Below are positions 15,001 to 27,000 of a stretch of 64,000 nucleotides of DNA, piece by piece. Position 1 is the first letter of the stretch. The number at the start of each line of letters is the position of its first letter. The stretch spans positions 58,284,230 through 58,348,229 of the forward strand of contig CM051516.1 in assembly GCA_028015205.1 (NCBI GenBank), given 5' to 3'. Both the position numbers and the translations under genes were made by a program. The notes below the pieces were generated by a model. It did no database searches and had not been told where the DNA came from. It saw nothing but the letters and a program-made list of their open reading frames with translations. This DNA is from Mytilisepta virgata. Taxonomy: Eukaryota > Mollusca > Bivalvia > Mytilida > Mytilidae.

Positions 15001-18000
15001 GACCTACTCATTGTGCTTCATTGACTTAGGTTAAGTTTTACGTCTGAGTTCAGTTCTCCAATACCAAGGGATCTACAATCATATTACTTGCTGTAAAGGT
15101 GCATCTCTGGAGCTACACAGCCACACACCAAAATTAGTGGGGGAACGAGGCGAACTTTGTAATCATAGATTTCTGGTCTAATGTGAAATTCAATAAAATA
15201 AGAATGTAAACAAGAGGCTCCTTGAAGCTTGTATTAATCACATGGAATTTTATGCAAATCCGACAAATCTTATCACAAATATGACCTCCAGAAAGAAGTT
15301 AAGACCATATGGCATATAAGTCCAAGGTTTAAAATGCCAAAAACAATTTTGAAAATTGAAATTCTTTTGGATAATAGCACAATTGGCCAAGCAGATTCCA
15401 TGAGTTTTCTGATATTTTTTCCCTTACTCTTTAATTGTTAGCACACGTGGCCATAGTGTTTGAAAGGACACCACTTTAGGACGATTATATCATACGTTTC
15501 AAATTGGCCCAATAGTTTCAGATGAAATTTTAAAATATTTCTTTCCTCGTTACTGTTAATGGTGGCCATATTGGTCAGAGATCTAGATTCAAGGACAATA
15601 TTTTGACAAGGGTTCACCAAAGGTTGGTCTCAATTTTCATAGTAGTTTCAGAGAAGAAGATTCATGAACTTTTGCAAATTTTCTATGTTAAGAAATGGCA
15701 TATTGGTCACAGATTGGTACCAAAGTTACAATTCTGTAAAGGCTCTAGTAGTTTCAGAGAAGATATTTAAATATTTTTTGCTGATTTTTCTATTTTTAGT
15801 ACTGGTGGCCATATTGGGTTGAGCTGTTGATGTCCAACAGCAGATGTGATATTTTTTGACTGAAAGTTTATGAAAACAGATAACAGTTGATGCCAAGTGA
15901 TGGCTATAGCTCACATGGCACTTTAGATCAGCTTTGATAAAAATACAAAACACCAGAAGCAGTCTGATTGACAATTAACATGATTTTCCTTGAACTGCAT
16001 GCCGTCCAATCTTATTTGATTTCCAGTTGGAAAATCCCCATAAAAATCATTCCTTTTAACATTAATGCAATAGATAAACTAATTCTTGAATTATGAAGTC
16101 CAACATTCATCATTATAAAATCATACTAAGTCTGATCTAATTACTGTGTACAAAAAAAAATGTACATATAAATACATGAATTTAATGTAATTGTTTGATC
16201 ATTAAAGCTGTAATTTGTAGTTGAATGTTCCAGGCAAAGTTAACACTATATTTTCACTGACCCTAATAAATAAAACATAATTGTAGTTGAATGTTCCAGG
16301 CAAAGTTAACACTACATTTTTACTGACCCTAATAAATAAAACATAACCGTATTTGCAGAATGAAGATTATGATGAAGTATCTTTTTTCAACTGTTAATTT
16401 TGAGGACTTTAATTCTAACTAAAATATCAAAGACTTATGAGTTGTACAAGAAATAAAATTAATTTATGTACTCACTAAGATACCCAAATACACAAGTGCA
16501 AAGATATGACCTGCATAACATTTTATTATTAAACAATATTATGAAATTAGCATCGCTATATTATTATCCTTCTATAGTACACTGAAATGCTATAAAATTA
16601 CATTCATTATTTCCAGTGAATGAATCATGTAGTCAAACAATTCCCTTTGGATTAAAAAATATGTTACTTCTGTTGAACAAAGCCTGCTTTAAAACTAAAT
16701 TTTTAATGTGCTAGCTCACGAGGTAACTGACATTTCACCCCACTCGGACACATTATACCGACTCCGAGCCAACCAGTAGATCTTTGCTCTTACTCCTAGA
16801 TGCCGCGTGCTTGGAGAAGCAGCAAATACCAATTTTAATGTCTTTGGTTTGACCCGGCCGGGGATTGAACCCGAGACCTTCCGCACTCGAGGCGCTTATA
16901 TTATTGGTATGCCATGAAAAATAATGAATGCACAGTTACTGAGGCTTAAATTCAATGTAGTCTCAGGCATGAAATGTAGGTCATGTTGGATCATATGTTA
17001 CTGTTTTGAACTAAAAAAAGACAATTATGGTTGTAAAATATCATTGACATATTGTCACAGGTTTTTAAGAAATGGACTGAAATGCAAAAATTTAACCAAA
17101 GTCACTGAGGCATAAAATGATGACTCAAATGTTAATATTTTGTGTTATACATTATAAGATGATTGTAGTTGTGAAATATCAATAACATATTACCACAAGT
17201 TCTTTTATACTACATCTAAATGCAAAAATTTAACCAAAGTCACTCAGTCATAATGATTCCAACTTGATAAGTTGTTTTGTACTATATAAGTCGACTGTAG
17301 CTGTGTATTATTAATATAAATGTACCATAATAGGCTCTTTAAAATTACATCAAATGAAATTATTTAACAAAGTCACTAAAGCATAATATGTAAGTCATGG
17401 TGACTCAAATATTCCTGATTTTTGTAACACCATATCAGATGTATGAAGTGGTGTAATATCATAGATATATTTTAATAGGTTTCTGAGAAAGCCAACCTAA
17501 ATGCAAAAACTTAACCAAGTTACTCAAGCATGAAATGTATGTCATAATGACCTGAATTGTTGAAGAAATCCATTATACAAGAGTGGACACACTACATGTC
17601 TCATCTGAGTATGCACATGGACACAGAATAATGATTATCTGATACCCGACATTTTGCAAAAGAAATTTCGGTCAAGTTCAAAAGGCAGTTGTAATACCAG
17701 CATTTATCCTGCAATCAAGCCATTTCTGGTCTAATAACAGGGGTAGAATATACTTTAGTCGTATTAGGTCAATGACCTAATAAAGTCCACTGGTACTTGT
17801 TAACATGAAGAGCAGAAGGAGCATAGTGAATGTACGAGATGACGTGATGGTGTTTCCCACTTTTTCACGGCAGTTGGATTTCAACTTCAAACGTAATTTT
17901 AAGGCATTTTACGCATCGAAAGGTGATTGCAGGATAAAGAAAATACATGTATTTGGGCTCGCTGCAAAACTTACTGTTGATGTTGTTACTTGTAGATTAT

Positions 18001-21000
18001 AACATATTTTCTTTCCAGAAGATATTTAGAGAATAAAACTATAAATTTAATCTGTATATAATAAAAACTACTGCATGCATTTATAATTTAAAATCTTTGA
18101 AAATCTACAGTTATGCTATTTATGTAAAGTTGTAACAAAATATCATTAAGACAAATTAATAATGCAGATTTTAATATTGTGATGTTCATTCTGGCACAGT
18201 TTTCTAATTTATAAAAACATCATGTAAATTTCTAAATTTAGAATACATCAAAAACAACACTGACTTTCATGAATATGAAATAAGTTACTATTAAACTTAT
18301 AACACTCAAACTTCAAACATCAATATTATTTAAAGTTTTTACAAAAAATTTCAAAAGCTCTTTGATGTTGTGGATGAATAACATGACTGTACTGGTGTTG
18401 AAAAATAACAGTATGCAAGAATGATTTAACAAGATACAGATGTGCAAATTCCATCAAGAATCGTGAACCAACCAAAGGCATTTATCAACTAACTTTTTAA
18501 ATTTTCAAATCTTATATCACTATATGTAAAATATGTTAAAGTTACAAGCCTTTCACCATATCAAAATTAAAGCTGTATTGTCCAGTATGTTGTTTCGAAC
18601 ATTTATATACTGTATAAAGGAGTTTATTACACTTCATGCAGAAATGTATTGATTTCACTGGCTAAAAGGCATTTGCAATGATTCTGCAGTACTTCAATAT
18701 CAACTTGCACAAAATACAGCCAGATTTTTAGAATATCACCCTTGGATCTAAAATACAGGTCCATGTTATTTTGTCACTGGCAACCAAAGCATTCAGTATA
18801 ATAAACTATAGGTTCCCAAGAGCCTGTATCGCTCACCTGGACTATGTTCATCCTGACTGGAAGCCTGGAAGATTGCTGTCAAGCCGACTGGCTCACTGGT
18901 ATCCAACAAGAAGAATTTCACTGATTTTTCCCATTAGGTCCTATTTTAAATTATGTTCGGCTTTGGAGGCCATCTTGGATGATGAGTGGAGTCATGGGAT
19001 ATAATTCTGAAAAAGGACCAACTAAGGACCATTGCTGCTAACTTTTGTTCCAAATGGCACAGTGGTTTTAAACAAGAACATCTTTAAGTAAATTTCACAT
19101 AGGGTACATAGTTTAACAATGTTTGACTCTGGTGGCCATTTTGAATGGTGGGTGGGATCATCAGAAACACTTTTGAAAGAGAGCCACTTAAGGACCATTG
19201 CTGCTCAGTTTTGTTCCAAGTGGCCATTTTGGATGGTGGACGGGTCATTGAAAATATTTGTGAAAGAGGACCACCTAAAGACCATTGCCACCAACTTTTG
19301 TTCCAATTGGCCAAGTGGTAACAGACAAGAAGATCTTTAAATTTCCCATAAACTTTTGTTCCAATTGGCCAGGTGGTTTCAAAGGAGAAGATCTTTAAAC
19401 GAAAGTTTACGACGACGACAGACGAAGACAATAGAAATCAAGTGATGGCAATAGTTCACATGGCCTTTTAGGCCAGGTGAGCTAATATTTGAGAGTGTTA
19501 TGCTAGATGACCACACTCAGAAAAAAATGTAACCCTATAAAAAGAAATTTCACCCTTGACTTTGTCTGGAGTGATATGTTTTTACCATAACACCCTCAAT
19601 TAAAGGCAGTATGTTTATAATATGCTGTTGGCGTGGCCAATGATGCGAGCACAGCTAATAACACACAGTTCATCTTGAAAGCCAAATGATGACCCACAGA
19701 TGTAACCAATCAATTCAATATTTAATCCATTTGGGCGTCTCATTGACACATTACACTTTTTTAAAAAAAATTTTAAGACTAAACTTGGCCTCCCTTTAGA
19801 TTTCCTAACAGAATATTCCCTAAAAGAAAGTGATCAAATGTTAAATTTAAATTAAGGAAACAGAATTCTTTATAAGCTATTAGTTTGTTTCCGAATCCTA
19901 TTGTTATTTATGTATTTTGTCTGTTATTATGTATCTTTGATTATTAGAATAAATATTTTTAAACTATATATAGTTTTATATTTTATAGATGACATAAATA
20001 TATCAAACCACAAATCTGTCAAAAATAAAATAAAAGTTCCTGTACAGGTACAACCATACTAAAGAGCTTGAAAAATTGATTATATACAAAACTCAGAAGT
20101 GAAAGTAAATAAAAAATATTGACTTAACAAATGAAAAAAAGATTTATATAAAAAAAACCCTGAGATATAATATGGTAAAATAAAATACAAACCTCAGCAC
20201 TAGCTGTGAGTGGACAAGTTGTTGTTAGGTATTGACAAAGTTCTGCATGCTGTCCTGGTTTGTAATGTCTTCCTTTACCCTGACTGTATAACCACTCAGC
20301 TTTTAATCTGTAAACAGATAATTTAGATTCATTAACCAGAATGGTCAATTCAGTCATGCTAGTTGTCCGAGGTGGACTAAATATTCAACCCTTATGGAGA
20401 CTTTTCAAAATCTTCAAAGATTTTCTAAATTTAATGAATCAAAAATAACAAGATTGCTACAGAGTACTCAAGTATCCCCAGCTGCTATTGGCAATATGAA
20501 AAGCATTATAGGAATACTATCTATATTCTAAATAAGAATGTATGGATACAACACAAATATCATTCCACACATACTGTGTTGAACTGAGTTTATTGAGAGG
20601 GTTAACAAGAAGTTGATAGAAAAAACTAAATCATGGGCAGTAACTCCAAAAAAATTATCCGAGAGCACTTGTGTTCAAACTTGATCAAGGTATCATCAAT
20701 ATACACCATTCATATAAATTTGGTTAAAATCCATTAAGAAATGTAAAATTGAGAACAATACCAAGAAGCTGATAGGAAAAAACTCAGTCAAGGGCAGTAA
20801 CTCCCACAAAAACTATCAAAGAGTGCTCATTTTGAACTTGATAAAGGTATCATCAATATACACCTTCAATATAATTTGGTTAACATCCATAGAGAAATGT
20901 AGAAATGAGACCGCTAACAAAATCCAAACGGAGGATTTCATCGGACAACTATATTTGTCGTATTCATTGGAGGAAAGAATTTAAGTATTCCATAACATGC

Positions 21001-24000
21001 ATATGATATGGTTAAAACCATGAAATCCAATGTTCTACAAACACTTAACCACATAACCACAAAAATAATAAACTTCACTCTTCAGGACCTTGATAAAGTA
21101 TTAATTAATTTATTGTTTAGATTACTGTTTGTTTACATACCTTTCTTTTTCTGTAACCCTGTAGCCATCTAATACTTGTAACTTCATACACCAATTAACA
21201 ATGTATGGTCGACTGTCAAACCCAGTAAATTATTATTAAGGATACAAATTTCTATCACCAATGATACTAAGTCTTTACACATTTCTTAAGACTATACCTA
21301 TTTTACACACTCCAATTTATTATTCTTTCTTAATTTTTAACATCAGATATTCGGACAACCATTTAGTACTTGACTTTTTGAGATTGCCACAAGACAACAG
21401 AAATTTTCATATAATATTCGTTCTGCAACATATGCACACAGAATAAAAATTCCTAAAATGTTTTTAGGTCACTTAAGGAATGATGAAGGGAGATAACGTT
21501 AGTTATTTCATAGCACTTAACAGTTTTTAGTCTGTTAATAAACTTAGGGGATAACTGTATTGTATTTTATCAGTTGCCGACGTAAACCGGTGGTTTTACC
21601 GTCGCAAATTGAGTTTACCTGGCGACGCTACGCGACAGATATTTGCGATGGTAAAACCACCGGTTTATGTCGGCAACTGATAAAATACAATACAGTTATC
21701 CCCATTCTAATGCAACCTCCGTTAAACGTTAAAAAATAGAATAAAAAGTAAACAGGAAACGTCAAATGCGTTTGCGCAACGTTGTCGTCAATGGTTCCGA
21801 CGGTAAACCGTGGATTTTACGCTTGACGTTATAAAATCAAAAAGGAGGTTATATGTTATGGTGCATTAGAATACTCATTTGCACTGATGTGACAATGATT
21901 TAGTAAAGAATTTGGCTCAATCAAGATTTAGTAAAGAATTTGGCTCATATCAAATCTAGGGGCTGTCTTGAAATTGCAATAAGATTCAAGTTTTTTACAT
22001 GTTTTAAGGCTTCACAGATGATAAATGGAAATAAATTAACTCACTCTTTCCTTTCATGTTTCTCACATTAAGTGCCGAGTGCCTGCCTGGAGTGTGCGGT
22101 TTACTTCTAATTGCATGTAACAATGTAAAGTTATACTGCTGGGATATAATGAAGTCCACAGTTAGAACATTTATGTGTTTTGGTAGTTTTAACTTGTTAG
22201 TATATTTCAAATTTATAAAATAATGACGAAAAGGATATGGAGTTGATGCGGTCATCAGTACACATGGATTGTTCATCAATGATAACTGTTCTAAGGCTGG
22301 TAAACAAGACAAGTAGGCAACCTGAAATATAAACAGTACAATTAATCACAAACTTTTACATTCTACTATAAATTCAAAACTGATACCATGTTTTTATTGA
22401 TTTGCAAAATGTTACCAAGTTACCAACAATTTAAATTTAACTTGCATTCTTAGTATTATTGTACCTAGGTACACATTTCTTCAAAGACAATTTTTAAATT
22501 AGATTAATACATTTCACAAATTGTCAATATGTTCTCAGTCAGAAAATCCAACTAACAATAGTTTTTACTACATAAACACAATATAGTCTTCTATGCATTA
22601 GAAATGCTCTGATTTTACTATCAGCTCAAAATTATATATAGAATATTCTTAAAACACTTTTACACATACAAATTTCATTGTATATTCAACTGTGATATAC
22701 TACATGTATCTCATCAGAAATGTATTTCTTTTGTAAACAATGATCCATCTATGTTGAAAGGGGAATAAAGCAAATTCTTTCGAATTCAACACTAACTACT
22801 GACCACAACATTTTTATTTTCCATTTGTGGCAAATGATATATACTCGCCCAAAAAAGAAAGTGTGCATAGAATAAATTCATCAAAGTGTCCAATAATTAA
22901 TTACGTAATTGTTGAAAATGGTAACATGTTCATTAACATGTAAAATTGAACACAAAAACGGCTTTCGGCGTTGAAATTGCAGAAACGTTAAATGTCATGC
23001 TGCACGTGTTTGAAATGACATGTTTTGCACGTGCAGCGTATGAAAATTCATGCAATAGTGTGAATCCTTGGTTACTTAAACACTAACATAAGGCCTTCCT
23101 ATCATTCACAATTAAACTTGCTCTCCCGTTAAGAGGACTCCAGATTAGCATGCCAAGATTGAAAACAGATCAACGTCTCCTTGCCCTGGGTATGATTAGA
23201 GCTGGCAGAACACACAGAGAGGTTGCCAAACATTTCAATTGCCACCGTAACACTGTAGACAGGCTAGTGCATCGACATGCACAACATGGTGACGTTTGAG
23301 ACCGACCCCGTTCCGGGAGACCCAGAGTTACCACCCCTGCACAAGATCGGTATATCCGTGTCACCCATCTGAGGAACCGTAAACAAACGGCAACGACGAC
23401 AGCCAGGAACATCCCTAACCTGAGACGGATACATCTTCAAACGGTAATCAACCGGCTACGAGAACATGGCTTACGTCCTCGTCGACCTGCAATACGTCCA
23501 ATTTTGACGTTACATCATCATCGTGCTCGTCTGCAGTGGTGTAGACAACATCTCCGGCATCCCTTACACTGGTGGCGACAGGTTTTATTCACAGATGAAT
23601 GTCGTTTTCATCTCTCATCATCAGATGGTCACCAGAGAGTGTATAGACGTCGAAATGAACGCTACGCCGATCCATGTATCGTGGAACGAAACCGTTATGG
23701 GGGAGGGTCTATCATGGTGTGGGGTGGCATCACTGCCCGTAACAGAACTGAGCTGGTCATTATTGATGGCAACCTCAATGCAGCCAGATATCGTGATGAA
23801 GTCCTTGCACCTGTTGTTTTACCGTTTATGCCACGTCACGGCCCCGGCGTCATTCTTCAACAAGACAACGCCCGACCCCACGCAGCTCGTATTGTTCAAC
23901 AGTATCTGCAGCAACAGCAAGTGGATGTTCTTCCCTGGCCTGCAAATTCGCCCGACCTCTCACCTATCGAGCACGTATGGGGTGAAATGAAACGTCAACT

Positions 24001-27000
24001 ACGTCGGCTTCCCCATGCAACAGCAACGCTTGTGGAACTCCAGAGACATCTCACCAGAATATGGAACAACATCCCACAGCAATTCCATGCTAATCTGCTT
24101 CCTTCCATGAGGCGTAGATGCACAGCAGTAGTCGACGCAGACGGGGGGCATACCCAATACTGAGTGTGTGACATTTGTGTTTGACCCCTAGTCTCTTTGA
24201 CACACCATGGCACAAAGTGTATTCTTCATACTGTAATGAAATTTTACGTGTTGATCACACATTGATTGTTCTGCGACTTAATGAATTTCAATGAAATAAA
24301 AAGCTTGTAGATATTTTATTATTATTATTTTTCATCATGCACACTTTCTTTTTTGGGAGAGTATATCTTACATATTAATCCTATATATTTTATAAAAAAT
24401 ATATAACATAATAATCTTACCTCATTTAAATCTAAAATCTCATTTTCAGCTAATGAAAATATTGTCAAGCTTTTTGGTAAATATGAGGGAATTGTTTTCA
24501 ACGAAGTTAAAATGTTTCCATGTAGTAGAAAAGTCTGAAACAGAATGATATTTATTACTAACAAGAGTGAGCACACAAAAATGTCTTGCCTGTCGTGTAT
24601 TTCTAATGAAAGTAAATGCTATCAGACATATTGCATACAGTATTCAAAAAACAGGCCAAAACACAAAAACTTAACTATAACCACTGAACCATGAAAATGA
24701 GGACAAGATCAGATGACACCTGCCAGTTGGACATGTACACCTTACAATCCTTCCATACACCAAATACAGTAGACCTATTACATACAGTATTCGACCAAAA
24801 CAGGCCAAAACACAAAAACTGAACTATAACCACAGAACCATGAAAATGAGGTCAAGGTCTGATGACACCTGCCAGTTGGACATGTACACCTTACAATCCT
24901 TCCATACACCAGATATAGTAGACCTATTGCATACAGTATTCGAAAAACAGGCCAAAACACAAAAACTTAACAACAACCACTGAACCATGAAAATGAGGTC
25001 AAGGTCAGATGACACCTGCCAGTTGGACATGTACACCTTACAATCCTTCCATACACCAGATATAGTAGACCTATTGCATACAGTATTCGAAAAACAGGCC
25101 AAAACACAAAAACTTAACAATAACCACTGAACCATGAAAATGAGGTCAAGGTCAGATGACACCTGCCAGTTGGACATGTACACCTTACAATCCTTCCATA
25201 CACCAGATATAGTAGACCTATTGCATACAGTATTCGAAAAACAGGCCAAAACACAAAAACTTAACAACAACCACTGAACCATGAAAATGAGGTCAAGGTC
25301 AGATGACACCTGCCAGTTGGACATGTACACCTTACAATCCTTCCATACACCAGATATAGTAGACCTATTGCATACAGTATTCGAAAAACAGGCCAAAACA
25401 CAAAAACTTAACAATAACCACTGAACCATGAAAATGAGGTCAAGGTCAGATGACACCTGCCAGTTGGACATGTACACCTTACAATCCTTCCATACACCAG
25501 ATATAGTAGACCTATTGCATACAGTATTCAAAAAACAGGCCAAAACACAAAAACTTAACTATAACCACTGAACCATGAAAATGAGGTCAAGGTCAGAAGA
25601 CACCTGCCAGTTGGACATGTACACCTTACAATCCTTCCATACACCAAATATACTAGACCTATTGCTTATAGTATCTGAGATATGGACTTGACCACCAAAA
25701 CTTAACCTTGTTCACTGATCCTTGAAATGGGTCGAGGTCAATTGAAAACTGTCTGATGGGGATGAGGACCTTGTAAGGTACGCACATACCAAATATAGTT
25801 ATCCTATTACTCATAATAAGAGAGAAATTAACATTACAAAAAATCTTAACTTTTTTTCAAGTAGTCACTGAACCATGAAAATGAGGTCAAGGACAATGTA
25901 CATATGACAGACGGAAACTTCGTAACATAAGGCATCTATATACAAAGTATAAAGCATCCAGGTCTTCCACCTTCTAAAATATAAAGCTTTTAAGAAGTTA
26001 GTTAACGCCGCGGCCGCCAGATCACCATCCCTATGTCGAGCTTTCTGCGATTAAAGTCGCAGGCTCGACGAAAACTATAAAGTCTGTAAAATGTTTCCAT
26101 GTAGTAGAAAAGTCTGAAACAGAATTATATTTATTACCAAAAAATATAAAGTCTGTAAAATTAAGACATAACAGCATTTGTATTCTAATATTTGCTGGTA
26201 TCTATTGTGAATTTGATGGTAGCAAAATCAAGTTTACTGGTGAATCGTCAGCATTGCCTGCAAATAGATATTTGCAAATGTTATCCCCATACCTGCAAGT
26301 GTCAAGATTTTAAATTGAAAAGGTATCTTTGAAATACGACAGAAATGCTTTGCACGTACCGCATTGCACGTACCGTCATCTCAGAAAGCATCAATTGCAG
26401 AACTGATGGTCTGAAATTTCAACATCTTCCAATAAAAATAAACATTACAACCAATGTTGTATTGGAATTATTTTTATGCAAAGGAATTGATGTCTTTCTT
26501 TAAGGTACTTTTCAAGTTTATCTGAATAACGATAAAATAACCAAAAGGATCTACTAGATGATGGTAAGATTTATTGGAAGGGCTAGTCTGTTCAACTTAA
26601 CAAAAAGGGACTTAGCCTTGGCATTTTTTTTTTTTTTTTTTGTAGTTAACTGTCCATATAAATCTAAGAAAAGGATATCCAGAATGAATTTGGAAAATGA
26701 AACCATTCAAAAATCAGTCTCCAGGAGGTTGGTCCCCTTAGGCAAGTGTTTTCAAAGAAGAAGTGTCTATGGAGGAAGCATGAATAGAATAGAGAATGGA
26801 AACGGGGAATGTTTTAAATAACATACAATTGACCCAAAAGGTATAATTTCTTGGACCACATCAGCTCATATTACTAAAAATTAGAATAGATGATGAATCA
26901 ACAATATAATGTATAAATACATTATATTGTATCATCTATTCTATTTAATTACTTATGATAAATTTGAAATCACTTAAGTGCAAATGTATCGTTGTAAATC

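Larger units (their letters stand above)
3061..20192. other. CEP97 intron 9, 17.1 kb
   Basis: An unusually long intron for this gene. It contains the repeats listed separately between 7541 and 19485. The stretches 3061-7540, 9990-14190, 15971-16210 and 17706-18810 show no open frame, RNA gene or repeat that I can support. They are AT-rich with short homopolymer runs. Confidence 0.75.
22844..24361 (+). mobile_element. Tc1/mariner (DD34E) transposon, 1518 bp
   Basis: Terminal inverted repeats of 25 bp (22844-22868 and 24337-24361, outermost CTCGCCCAAA against CTCTCCCAAA, one mismatch) are flanked by TA duplications. The interior carries one transposase frame. The element sits in CEP97 intron 6, antisense to the gene, only 59 bp downstream of the exon 6 donor. 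Its base composition (GC-rich coding part) contrasts with its surroundings. Intact termini and one in-frame stop suggest a fairly recent, now non-autonomous copy. Confidence 0.95.

Noticed and set aside
22004..22238. Continuation of CEP97 exon 7 frame to a stop
   Set aside because: All resemblance to CEP97 ends at the ATATCCTTT site, and the next conserved segment joins exactly there. It is U12 intron sequence.
23523..23990. 155-codon plus-strand frame
   Set aside because: Out-of-frame shadow of the Tc1 transposase.
24824..25543. Minus-strand open frame of 239 codons
   Set aside because: It runs through five 147-bp satellite units and stays open only because 147 is a multiple of three. Its sequence is a pure 49-residue repeat with no start logic or similarity.
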